Shown here in pieces: positions 1 to 10,806 of a DNA stretch of 64,000 nucleotides. The DNA is from Ancistrus triradiatus (lineage: Eukaryota; Chordata; Actinopteri; Siluriformes; Loricariidae): assembly GCA_025084515.1 (NCBI GenBank), contig JAJAGP010000170.1:554529-618528 (forward strand), read 5' to 3'. The position numbers and the translations under genes were made by a program. The notes under the pieces were generated by a model that made no database searches, was not told the origin of the DNA, and saw only the letters and a program-made list of their open reading frames with translations. The stretch's first letter is position 1. Each line of letters begins with the position of its first letter.

Positions 1-614
1 GTTTTTCTTTATTTTTATGACTACAGTACTGTATTCTTATTGCAAATAAGTCTCCATGGATACTAAAAAGGTTAGTTATGAGAGCCAACCAAAAGCAAAA
101 CAGGAATAGAATTCTCCAGAACACAGACTGCAGTTAGTTAAACAATAGAGTAAGTGTTTTGCACTTTCAATCCATTGCTCACAAAATTACACTGAGATAA
201 CACTTTTATCTGCGGCCCGACACAAGAGGGCAGCGGTAGCGTGGTAAAAGTGCTGGGATTAGGACGGAAACCCTTTCACGCCTGTGACGAGCAGGCTTAG
301 GCCTGATTACGGCTGACTAAAGACACCTGATCGTTTGGGTATTTAAGGCCCTTTGAGAGTGATCACACCCTTGACATTGACTAGCTTTGCCACTGGTATT
401 TTGTAGCGCTCCGGTGCAAAGTATTTAAGGAAAGGCGGTAACTTAACTCGTTAGTACAAGGGGGGTGGTAAGCTTACAGCTGAGGTAATAATTGATTGTT
501 AGGGTCAGATTTCGATGCGACTAGCTCTTTATTTTTGCCATTCTTTGACGTCAGCTCCATTCGCCACTGCAACACGAGCCTCCGCTTTGATCTACGAAGC
601 ATTCATTGATTATA
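1..614. other. Unassigned left-edge sequence
   Basis: No convincing coding frame. Positions 210-600 are richer in G+C and CpG than the surroundings and carry two TATTTAA-like boxes (about 339 and 421), which could fit an old LTR or the 5' region of a retroelement, but no TG...CA ends or flanking duplication were found. The block ends at the TA target site of the following Tc1 element. Confidence 0.35.
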
Positions 615-974
615 CAGTGATGCTTTAAAGTTTGTGAACCCTTTAGAATTTTCTGTTTCTGCATAAATACGATGTAAAACATCATCAGATTTTCGCACAA
701 GTCCTAACAGTACATAAAGAGCCCAGTTAAACAAATGAGACAAAAATATTGTACTTGGTCATTTATTTATTGAGGGAAATGATCAATATTACATATTAGT
801 GAGTGGCAAAAGTATGTGAACCTCCAGGATTAGCAGTTAATTTGAAGGTGAAATTAGAATCAGGTGTTTTCAATCAATGGGATGACAATCAGGTGTGAGT
901 AGGCACCCTGTTTAATTTAAAGAACAGGGATCTATCAATGTCTGCTCTTCACAGCATGTTTGTGGAAGTGTATC

Positions 975-2186
975 ATGTGTATCAAGTGTATCACCAACAA
1001 AGGAGATTTCTGAGGACCTCAGAAAAAGAGTTGCTGATACTCAGGCTGATACTCATCAGGCTGGAGAAGGTTACAAAACAATCTCTAAAGAGTTTGAACT
1101 CTACCAATCCACAGTCAGACAGATTGTGTATAAATGGAGAAAATTCAAGACCATTGTTATCCTCCCCAGGAGTGGTCGACCAACAAAGATCACTCCAAGA
1201 GCAAGGCGTGTAATAGTAGGCAAGGTCACAAAGGACCTCAGGGTAACTTCTAAGAAACTGAAGGCCTCTCTCACATTGGCTAACGTTAATGTTCATGAGT
1301 CCACCACAAGAAAAACATTGAACAACAATGGTGTGCATGGCAGGGTTGCAAGGAGAAAGCCACTGCTCTCCAAAAAAAACATTGCTGCTCATCTGCAGTT
1401 TGCTAAATATCATGTGGACAAGCCAGAAGGCTCTTGGAAGAATGTTTTGTGGATGGATGAGACCAAAAAAATGTTTTGGTTTAAAAGAAAAGCGTTATGT
1501 TTGGAGAAAGGAAAACACTGCATTCCAGCATAAGAACCTTATCCCATCTGTGAAATATGGTGGTGGTAGGATCATGGTTTGGGCCTTTTTTGCTGCATCT
1601 GGGCCAGGATGGCCTGCCATCATGGATGGAACAATCAATTCTGAATTATATCTGAGAATTCTAAAGGAAAATGTCAGGACATCTGTCCATGAACTGAATC
1701 TCAAGAGAAGGTGGGTCATGCAGCAAGATAACGACCCTAAGCACATGAGTCGTTCTACCAAAGAATTTTTAAAGAAGAATAAAGTTAAATGTTTTGGAAT
1801 GGTCAAGTCAAAGTCCTGAGTTGTTGATGCTCATCAGGCTGGAAAAGGTTACAAAACCATCTCTAAAGAGTTTGGACTCCACCAATCCACAGTCAGACAG
1901 ATTGTGTACAAATGGAGGAAATTCAAGACCATTGTTACCCTCACCAGGAGTGGTCGTTTTGGAATGGCCAAGTCAAAGTCCTGACCTTAATCCAATCGAA
2001 ATGTTGTGGAAGGACCTGAAGCGAGCAGTTAATGTGAGGAAACCCACCAACATCCCAGAGTTGAAGCTGTTCTGTATGGAGGAATGGGCTAAAATTCCTC
2101 CAAGTCAGTGTGCAGGACTGATCAACAGTTACAGGAAACGTTTAGTTGCAGTTATTGCTGCACAGGGGGGTCACACCAGATACTGA
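975..2186 (+). pseudogene. Tc1-like DD34E transposase pseudogene
   Basis: Would encode a cut-and-paste transposase that binds the element's TIRs and inserts at TA. The reading frame is broken into pieces: a helix-turn-helix (HTH) segment around 1030-1250, then VLWMDET with the first catalytic Asp near 1452, a +1 shift in the homopolymer after it, GGGRIMVWAFF near 1560, QQDNDPKH with the second Asp near 1725, and NPIEMLW with the catalytic Glu near 1990. It ends with a typical AAQGGHTRY tail at 2186. The start is inferred from the copy at 25722, which has a cleaner ATG. A copied HTH segment interrupts the frame between the second Asp and the Glu. Non-functional. Confidence 0.85.
1791..1984 (+). 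repeat. Internal duplication inside Tc1 copy
   Basis: A 29-bp motif beginning GTTTTGGAATGG occurs at 1791-1819 and again at 1956-1984 with one mismatch. Between them sits about 136 bp that repeats the HTH-coding part of the transposase, otherwise found near 1034-1180. The inserted copy is closer to the family consensus than this element's own 5' copy (for example ACCATCTCTAAAGAG against ACAATCTCTAAAGAG), so it probably came from another copy by template switching or gene conversion. Confidence 0.8.
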
Positions 2187-2423
2187 AAGCAAAGGTTCAC
2201 ATACTTTTGGCACTCACTAATATGTAATATTGGATCATTTTCCTCAATAAATAAATGACCAAGTATAATATTTTGTCTCATTTGTTTAACTGAGTTCTCT
2301 TTATCTACTTTTAGGACTTGTCTGAAAATCTGATGATGTTTTAGGTCATATTTATGCAGAAATATAGAAAATTCTAAAGGGTTCACAAACTTTCAAACAC
2401 CACTGTGTGTGTATATATATATA

Positions 2424-2449
2424 TAACAACGAGAACCGAGGTACCACTG
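2424..2449 (-). mobile_element. Terminal fragment of CAGTGGT-type MITE
   Basis: The sequence GAGAACCGAGGTACCACTG followed by TA matches the right terminus of the MITEs at 19260-20137 and 29060-29676. Nothing of the interior remains. It lies just after the AT microsatellite at the end of the first Tc1 copy. Confidence 0.6.
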
Positions 2450-2451
2450 TA

Positions 2452-3374
2452 TATACCTTGACTGGTGGATTTAATGGTTACTATGAGCAAAAGACAGGGA
2501 CCACAAGTAAGCAGGCACTTTTGATGCTAAGAAGACAATTCACTTCAAGGATTGTAGAGTTAATATTAAAGTACTGTGAAGCTCCACGTTGCTTAAATTT
2601 CATCAGTCACATTCCGCTGGTTACCCAAGTGTTGTCATCAAAAGTCATCTTTATTGCTTATTGCCTTTAGAAGAGGTGCTTACAGCCAGTCTGTATCCCA
2701 CTCAACCGAAGCCAGCGTGCTACGTGCAAGTCAGAAAATAAGGACATTTTAATCTAATCTGCAGCTCTCTGCACAAACACAGACTGAAACACTGAGCAGT
2801 TTTACCCTTCAATTTTGTCCAAACTGTTGTTTTTTTCCACCATCTTCTAGGCTTAAACAGTAATCCACTCTTCAAACAAAATGACCTACATGGGCTGAGC
2901 AAATGTCCAGCCTGCTCAACATCCAAGATAAGCTTTCAATCCCATCCCATATCATACACAGCTGTTCCTACACTCTGTGGGTCAGCATCAGATGCACTGA
3001 TCCAGCTGTGGATGGTTCAATGAATATATAACCCCATTACACATAATGAGGGCGAATAATTATGTGAAAATGCAGTGAACAGATTAATTTGTGGGTTTGC
3101 CAGCATTCATTAAATGTCACGTGATATCAACAGCTGTTCAGAGTGAGAGAATCAGACCAACTGAAAAACTTAAAAATAATTAGTCAAATAATACAAAAAA
3201 AAATAAAAAATCACATAAGGTAAACTTTTGGCATAAAAGTAGGAGACGATCACAATTTGCATGTTTCTCAGTTAGCTAACTTAAACTATTGAAATTAAAC
3301 TGGAATGAGGAGCATAGCTGTAAGTAGCTAACATGATTGGTTAATCTCTGGTAACAAGTTTCTTTGGTGCATAC
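2452..3374. other. Unassigned spacer
   Basis: No coding frame or repeat recognised. Short open frames here show no family motifs. Confidence 0.3.
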
Positions 3375-3642
3375 TAGGGCTGCAGCTATCATTCATTTTA
3401 GCATCGATCATCTAAAATCTATAAGATCATCTAAAAAGTATCCTACCGATTATTTCACCGATTAATCGAGTAATCAGATAAGAAAAACCTATAGCAATAG
3501 TAAACACAACACAAAGATTTTAATACATAAACATAAACACCCACACAAAGCTGTCTATGATGCTGTGATTTACTGGAAAAGAAGAGAAATAATTATTATA
3601 ATTATATATAATTACTGATATTTATTACTAGACCTAAATATA

Positions 3643-4168
3643 CAGTACCAGTCAAACGTTTGGACATACATTTGACTCATTAAATGTTTTTTCTTAATTT
3701 TAATTATTTTCTACATTTAATTTTAATATTGAAGACATCAGAACTATGAAGGGCCAACAGCGTTAAACGAACTACAATGTTTTATACTTCAGATTTTTCA
3801 AAGTAGCCACCTTTTGCTTTGATGACAGCTTTGCACACTCTTGGCATTCTCTCAATCAGCTTTACAAGGTAATCTCCTGAAAGGTTTTTCAGTTAACAGG
3901 TGGGCATTGTCAAGAGTTAACTTAAGGACTTTCATGCCTTCTTAATGTATTTGCAGCCATCAGCTTTGTTGTGCAGAGGTATGGTTGAAACAGAATCTAA
4001 AGTATAAAATGTATTCTGGTTTGTTTAACACTTTTTTTGTTTACTACATGATTCCATATGTGTTCCCTCATAGTATTGATGTCTTCAATATTAACCTACA
4101 ATGTAGAAAACATAAAGTAAAGATAAACACAGGGTGAGAAGGTGTGTCCAAACGTCTGACTGGTACTG
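3643..4168 (-). mobile_element. Internally deleted Tc1-like element, family 2
   Basis: Flanked by TA on both sides, with ends CAGTACCAGTCAAACGTTTG and its inverse (...GACTGGTACTG). The TIRs also share the inner motif ATTGAAGACATCAG / TTGATGTCTTCAATATT, so they are roughly 110 bp long. At 526 bp it lacks most of the transposase gene. The long-TIR type with CAGTACCAGTCAAA ends is widespread in fish. It has been used as a host for no other insertion here. Confidence 0.85.
3782..3868 (-). pseudogene. C-terminal remnant of Tc1 transposase
   Basis: Read on the minus strand, this stretch gives KLIERMPRVCKAVIKAKGGY followed by FEKSEV and a stop at 3782-3784. That is the usual C-terminus of this Tc1 transposase family. 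Catalytic residues are gone; only the last 29 or so codons survive. Confidence 0.8.
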
Positions 4169-4662
4169 TAATACTTCAAGTTCACAAGACTGGCTACTGT
4201 ACATTTATTGCTATGTTGAAGTTGTTCTGCAGTTGCTGCAACCAAATTAACTGAATATTACTTTTTAAGCAACTGATGTTTTGTTTTCTGGTGTATTTTA
4301 TGTATCACTATGGGGGGAGTAGGTGTGTGTGTGACTATGATCATAATAATGCAAATGAAGCTCAGGTTTCACAAATTAACTGCTGCATTGTATTTTATGT
4401 GGTCATGTTCTTGTGCAAAGCTTAGCGTTACCGAATTTAGGGACATCATAGCTTCCCATCACACTGATTTACTTTCTTAACTACTAATAGGCCTAAATAT
4501 AGCCACAACTAATGTATAGGCTTTTCTCCTCTCTGTCAACTGGATGTGCAACACTAACAATCATCCGTGCAAAACAGGCATGGTGTACTGTAACTATGAT
4601 GAAATGACACTTCAATGCAAAGAATTTGTGGCATTCGAAGGATTTTTTGCATTCGATTTACA

Positions 4663-4885
4663 CAAGTCAAGTCAAGTCAGATTTATTTATATAGCGCTTT
4701 TTACAATGGAGCATTGTCTCAAAGCAACTTTACAAGTTTAGATTATCTCCTAATAACTACGTCCAATCCCAAATTGAGCAAGCCTAGGGCGACAGTGGCA
4801 AGGAAAAACTCCCTAGTTCTAGGAAGAAACCTTGGGAGGACCAAGACTCAAAAAGGGACCCAACCTCCTTGGGCGGTGTGATTTA
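4663..4885 (+). repeat. Dispersed fish repeat with GACAGTGGCAAGGAAA core
   Basis: Begins near TTATTTATATAGCGCTTTT, then CTCAAAGCAACTTTACA, GACAGTGGCAAGGAAAAACT, GGAAGAAACCTTGGGAGGAC. This order is typical of a common teleost interspersed repeat whose class I cannot assign. A second, poorer copy is at 55975-56130. Confidence 0.65.
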
Positions 4886-5074
4886 CCCTAGTGCGTACTA
4901 TGATGGTTTGCCAATTGAATAAGTTAAATGTTTTATTATGAATGTATTAACTAATGCACATTGTTTTCATATTTACTATTTAAAGTGCTAATTGTTCTGT
5001 CTTTGAATTGTTTAATCGGTATGACTGATGTCAGTAATGGGCAAAATAAAATGCAAAATATTCATTCATTCACT

Positions 5075-5335
5075 TTCATACCTACTTAATCCAATTCAGG
5101 GTCGTAGGGAGCTGGGGCCTAACCGTAGCAAGGGCCATATGTCAGGAACCAAACCTAGACAGGGCAGAAATTCTTCACAGGGCACACATGCTGGGACACT
5201 GTAGAGAGACCAATTGTCTTTGAAATGTGAGAGGGAACAGGAGTAACCACAGGAGAAAGCCCACGCAGGCACAAGAGAAATATGCAAACTCTACATAAGC
5301 AGAGTTCAAACAGCAACTCTGAACTGAGATCTCTT
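5075..5335 (-). repeat. AFC-like SINE fragment
   Basis: Read on the minus strand it ends in the characteristic (GAATGAAT)n tail, here as TTCATTCATTCA on the plus strand. The body contains the order seen in AFC-type SINEs: CTTAATCCAATTCAGGGTC, GACAGGGCAGAAATTC, CAGGGCACACATGC and a degenerate region upstream. The tRNA-like head is strongly diverged. Confidence 0.6.
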
Positions 5336-6720
5336 CAGGATGAACATTAAGAAGACTTTGGTCTATTATCTCAATTCACTTATTTCTGCCTGAATTTCAA
5401 ATGTCTCCTGCAGGACCCTTCTGCATGTGTGTCGGGAACCAAATCAAAACAATCAAAAGTCAATCAGAGTTCAAGGCTATTCACTATTGATCATATCATG
5501 TCAGACAGCATTGACGTGTTCTATGTCATGTGTATGGACAGATAAATGGCTGGCTGTATGACTGGATTGATGGCTGGATGACCGATTGGGGTAACAGGTT
5601 GCAGGCATGAAAACAAAAAAGGGCAATCTTTAATTAAAACACAAAGGTCTTGGAGAGCTTTGCATACAACAACAAGACGCTAAGAAAAAATAAGGGCTGA
5701 ATGGATTGATGCATGGATGAATGAAAAGGAAATTAGAGCATCATGTTCTAAAGAAAAAACACACAAAGGCACTTTGAGATACCTGAGTAAGAGACTGAAA
5801 AACAAGATGTCAAGAAAAAATTGCAGGTGGCTAGATGGATGGGTAGATTGATGGGTGAACGTATTAATGAAGTGGGTAACAGGATGCTAAATGGGAACAA
5901 ATAAACGGATGAAACTTTTTGAATCAAACACAAAAGCCTTAGAGATCATGGCTTGCCCGCAACTTCTTGCTGTGTGGTGGCGGTGCTACCCACCAAGCAA
6001 CCATGCCATTAAGTGCATGTACAAATGTTTGCCTTTTTGGAATATTATTGTGGGTAACACGTTGTTAGCAGGGGAGAACTAAAAGACTCATCTGATGCTG
6101 AGACCATTAACTAATGAATGGATGGATGCATGGATTAATCATTGTTTGTTTGGTTGGATAAAATAGCCTTAGGAGACTTCTTAGGAGAAAAGGCAAGGCA
6201 CCAACACTAACACATTGGGAGTTCTGCATGCCAGAAGGAAAAAAATGGTGGCACTAGCCTTATGCCCTTAAACACCAACTAAATCAAAGCATTAGGACAG
6301 GGGTAAAGAACGTTGGAGACAGAGGATAAAAATGCATTGCTCACTGAGAGTATCCTATTTCAGTAACTATAAAAAGTCTGGGGGAAAAGAAGACAAAATT
6401 GATTTTTTTCCCTTCCCTGGATTTTTTCCTTACATCCTTCATCAATTTTTGAGAAACAAACGTAATCAGAGATGCAATCTGATAAGCCACTATTGGGCTC
6501 TCAAAATAACTTTTTAAAAATAAGACTGTTTTCTACAGTGATTCTGACCTTTGTTCCTTGTTCCATTTCAAAAGACCCTTTACCTTACACTCTAATTGCC
6601 ACTTTGGTGAATACTGCGTCCTTCTTTCTCAGCGTGCTCTAATCTGTCGTTTAAGCCTATCAGCATGGACATGAGAGAGCTTTCCTCTCTCACTCGCCAT
6701 CCTTTCAACCATCCTACAGG

Positions 6721-6722
<2 letters not shown>
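5336..6722. other. Unassigned spacer
   Basis: No gene recognised. Scattered GGATGGATG-like tetranucleotides occur at 5500-5900 and 6110-6150. The frame open at 5891-6082 shows no domain. Confidence 0.3.

Positions 6723-6764
<42 letters not shown>
6723..6764. repeat. (CA)n microsatellite
   Basis: About 21 uninterrupted CA units. Confidence 0.95.
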
Positions 6765-6765
<1 letters not shown>

Positions 6766-7144
6766 GCCGTGTGCTGACATCCCAGCAATATTACAGGACA
6801 TTTGATCTCTGATGCCAAATATGGATCTCCTCACTGCAAATCCTTTGTTGACATCCTCTGAGCATCAAACGGTGTTGTTTGCTGAACCAATAGGTAGCCT
6901 GTTCTTCATAGGCATGTGAGCAACATTACTGGAATACAGACCAGAGTGAACGCAAAACTGCATCATTAGTCACTTATTGAAGAGCTTTAACAACAACAAT
7001 GTTGTTTCAAAGCTTCTGCCTGTACAACCAGAGAACAGGTAATAACCTAATGCTGGTTAACTGGTTAAATGTCTCTCAGGGAGACATTTGTGTGACAGTG
7101 TGTTAGTCATGTTCCTCCTGGGCAGAGTTGCAGGGGGTCCAGAG

Positions 7145-8103
7145 TAGTTCTGGGGATATGACCTAAAATTAATATCATGATTAACTGAACATTTTACCTC
7201 GATTGCGATAAATGAACTATTATTCTGTTTCTGTTTTTTGTTGTTGTTATTTTTTGCTATTAAAAACCTATTAAAACTGGGATATTGCCTTCTAATGAAA
7301 GAGTGCATATCACTGAGATTTTAAAATAACTGAAGGAAACACAGAAGAAGAACTCTTTATGGGTATTTATTTAATATTTCAACCAATTGAAATCACTTGT
7401 GGCTTAGTATGTTCTGGCATCGGTTATTTCTTTCCATCTTCTTGAATATTTGTCATATTTACGTAGCATTTGTGGCATTTTGGAGGAAAAAGAGTCCACA
7501 GCATCAAATTTCATCCACCATACATAACAGTAAGGATCAGGTTATCTTCACTGAGTGTTTGTTAGTGATTAATCAGGCTAATTATTGTTATTTTGAAATA
7601 ATCGGCATTGGGCCAATATCTGGGCTTGCAAAGGTAAAAAAAATAGTGGGAGAAATGCAGAGAAACTTACTGAGTTTACTGAGTGACTAAAAACAGAGAT
7701 ACTGAGATTCAGTGAGGGTGGAGCCATTCATAAGAAGATGATTGTTTCCAGCATTACAATGTACTGCTTTTAACTGGAACAGGGATTAAAAACAAAAAGA
7801 TGCTGATACCATGTGCACTACTTAACATTGTTTTTTGCAAGTATTTACACCTTTTCATTTTTCCCAGAAAGAATGTCATACTGTTTTCTGGCAATGTTGT
7901 AGTCAAGAGCAATAAAACTTTTCTTTTTTTATTTATATAAAAGACAGTGCATGTACAGCTTAAATAAATGTTTGTTTTTGATATCTCATTTACTGTTATT
8001 AGTTTTATCAGTTGCAAAAAAAAGATATATACAACCTCCAATGGTCACTCTGCTCTCTAAATATCGGCATTGGCCATTAAAAAACTGTATCGGTTGACAA
8101 CTA
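7145..8103. mobile_element. Old hAT-type mosaic
   Basis: Starts TAGTTCTGGGGATATGACCT. The first 340 bp or so (7145-7480) match the minus strand of 43391-43724, where the same end reads TAGTGCTGGGTGATATTACC. Further right, repeated ATCGGCATTGG motifs and an end CGGTTGACAACTA (8091-8103) resemble the TAGTGTTG(A/T)CA terminus of the element at 34311. Two hAT remnants may be fused or nested. No target-site duplication was found. Confidence 0.45.
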
Positions 8104-10030
8104 GTGTTTGTTGCCAAGAAACCCAATTTTTCATCTTTCTTCACTATAAATCCCAGTTCCAGTGAAGGCTCCAGTAGCATGTAGTAAATTCTAGGCTTTT
8201 ACAGTTGTGGTTAAATGAAAGAAAGGCTTTCTTCTGGTACATCATCAAGATAAGCTGCTGGTGCCACATAATGGTAGGTTATGGTGAGCTCAAAATCCTA
8301 CCAAATTCTGCAAATCTCCAGTCAAAAATTTTTGCTACTCCAAACATCCTCTTCAGAATACGCATTGTACACGTGCAGTTTCACTACAACTGCAGTTTTT
8401 ATGCTATAAGGGTGTGTGGCTATGTTTATAGCCATTACCTGACTTTTGAGAGTCAACGTAATTTTGTCTTATTTCATTTGTGTATTTCTATTCTTCCCCA
8501 GGTTGATGGAGGACTCATGTACACCCCAGTTAAACAGGCAGTCCTGGAAATACATATTTAATATTATGGGCCACCGGCATACCTTCAAGAGTACAATTAC
8601 ATTGGTTCAAAGTAAAAACCAAAATGTGCCCATACAGTACCATTTGTTCTGACAACGTTCAATGCTGCTGGAGCAATAGATAGCTGGACTGTTCCAATAA
8701 TTACACTGCTAACAGGTACAGCTTTAAATGAAGCCAGCAAGGGGCAAGCCCTGACCTGAATCACTGAGGCATTTATTTCACAGATGGCTCATATGGGAGG
8801 GAAAGAGAGGAGGAGATGGTAAAGATAGGCAGTGATGGTGAAATGAAGGGAGAGGGAATACTAATGAAGGCAGTAAAAATAAGAATGAGGCTGTGTCCTC
8901 AGTGGATGAGTCCCTTCAGTAAGAGCAAGAATAACAGCTCACTTTGCAGTCTTCATTTAAGTACTCATCTGGGAATTCTGCCAATCTTAGTTGTCCATTT
9001 GTCAAAAGCACAAGTCTTGGAACATTTTTTTTTCCAATAAGGTGTAATAAAGGAAAATCACTGCCAGGGTCGAATGAGTTACAAAAGCAAAGGAACACAT
9101 TACTCAGTCAAAAGCAAATGCTAGCATATGAATTAAGGGAAATGACCCAGAGAAAAAGGGATAATCACGTGTGGGAACATAAATGTGCCAGATGGATTTA
9201 AATGCAGCTATATGCCTCGCCATACGATCCATCACATTTATCTCTACATCTACAAACACATCAGGCAGTGTGCACTGTTATCAAACCAGTCCAGTTCAGC
9301 TGTCACGGCAGAAGCGGAAAATACTGATTGCTCTAATAACAACCTGGCTTCATACAACTTGTACAATATTTATCATCATGAAGGAACAAGGTTTGGTTGA
9401 AGCGGGGCAGAGCCCTGCTCCCAGTGATGAAAGCCTGATAATCGAAGGCTGCTCTCATTGGACGCTGTATGACCTCACTGATGCGCTTAGGGTGTGGGTG
9501 TGATTTGAAGAAGAGCATGTGGACGTCTGCCACTGCCTGTAATCATTTTGAGGATTACCCATTAGGCCTGCTGCCAGACCGGTCTATAAATGGTCAATTC
9601 ATTTTCACATATTATGATGTGGTCCAATCCTCTGAAAAAAAGATAGGAACCAAATTATATCCAATGGCTGTGGTGTATATATGTCCTGTCAAATCTGAGA
9701 AGATGCACGCTGAATCGCAGGCATGGTATTCCATGCGTCTGTATAAATAGACAAGATCACAATGATAAGTTCAGAGTGGAACAACATTACAGATATAATT
9801 TCTCAAGCACGAGCCAGACAGCACTGAGACAGCGCCTTTGAAGAAAGCTGAAAAATGGGGTCAACTGCAAGCATGCTTCCTTTGAGGAACTTTTTAAAAA
9901 GGTCCTTTCTTAATTCCATGTATGCTGTGCAAGAGAGTATCTCGACCTTCAATTTACCTCAGTAACCTCCATTCGGCAAAGCAACAAACTGTACAGACCA
10001 TGACGTGTATGTGTGTGTGTGTGTCTATAT
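8104..10030. other. Unassigned spacer with a possible conserved noncoding block
   Basis: No repeat family or coding frame recognised. The stretch 9280-9620 is free of simple sequence, more balanced in composition than its surroundings, and contains ordered motifs such as CTGTAATCATTTTGAGGATT; it could be conserved regulatory DNA, but only comparison with other fish would show it. Confidence 0.25.
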
Positions 10031-10806
10031 GAAAACGAGTAATAACAAGCTAACTTTTCCCATAAGGAATAATGTTAATTGAATTAATCCGTTCCGTGTA
10101 CAAGGCATTATATGCATTAGCAGAGTTGTATTGTACATGTGCTCCCTGATTTACAATGAGGATATGTTGCGACAAATCCATAATAAGTTAAATGTTTCAT
10201 GAACTGCAGAGTTTAAGGAGCGTTTGGTAGAGCGGTCTATACTGAATAATAGTGGAGATATAGAAAGGATACTATAATAACTAATGATAACTTAAGTTAC
10301 TGTTTAAAACACTTACATTAACCTACGGTTGGCCAAAATCATTAAAACAAAGCTATAATGTTGTATAATAAAGTGTTGAAAAATTTCATATAATTTATTG
10401 AGTAACGGATTGAAAGTGAAAACACTTACTCTATTGATGATGTCATCGGCGCTAACTGCTAACTGCGGCCTGTGTTCTGGAGGATTCAGGACATGATTTC
10501 CATTTCGGCTGGCTGTCAATACAATCCTTTTCAGGTCAGTGAAGACTTATTTACACTAAGAAAACAATACTGTAGATGTAAAAATAAAGAAAAGAACAAT
10601 AAATAGCACAGATCTCCACTAGGAAAGAGCTGTTGTGATTCTGAATCACTGTGTACTGAATCGTGAATAGAGTTTCGGCTGAAATGAGTCACACGGCTTG
10701 ACTCGATATAAGTTTAAGCCAGTGTGCCGAGCAAACAAAGGGAACCGAGAAAACTTTCTCTGGTCTAAATGCTTTCCGAGGTGGTCGAGAAGCGAGGTGC
10801 CACTTT
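10031..10806 (+). mobile_element. CAGTGGT-type MITE, 5' end lost
   Basis: Matches 19260-20137 over most of its length: TTGAATTAATCCGTTCC, GCATTATATGCATTA, GCTCCCTGATTTACAA, GTTTGGTAGAGCGGTCTA, CTACGGTTGGCCAAAATCAT, and the right end GAGGTGCCACTTTGTA. The outer 5' TIR is missing and replaced by a short GT tract. No coding capacity. Confidence 0.8.

Larger units (their letters stand above)
615..2405 (+). mobile_element. Tc1-like DNA transposon, family 1, rearranged copy
   Basis: The left end reads CAGTGATGCTTTAAAGTTTG after a TA dinucleotide and the right end is its degenerate inverse, finishing ACACCACTG. Long terminal inverted repeats of roughly 200 bp (about 615-830 and 2190-2405) and an internal DD34E transposase remnant identify the Tc1/mariner superfamily. 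At 1791 bp it is about 240 bp longer than the sister copy at 59823-61374, mainly because of an internal duplication at 1791-1984. The right TA is not preserved: the end runs into a TG/TA dinucleotide tract. Related copies lie at 25368 and 59823. Confidence 0.9.
3375..4890. mobile_element. Probable hAT element interrupted by a Tc1 derivative
   Basis: The left end TAGGGCTGCAGC resembles the classic fish hAT terminus TAGGGCTGCAAC, and TAATCGAGTAATCAG follows as in those families. GTGCATAC precedes it, and GTGCGTAC follows a TACCCTA at 4890, giving a 7 of 8 match to an 8-bp duplication. The only right-end TIR match is TAGGG, and an unrelated dispersed repeat lies at 4663-4885, so the right boundary is uncertain. 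The Tc1 derivative at 3643-4168 lies inside. Confidence 0.4.
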
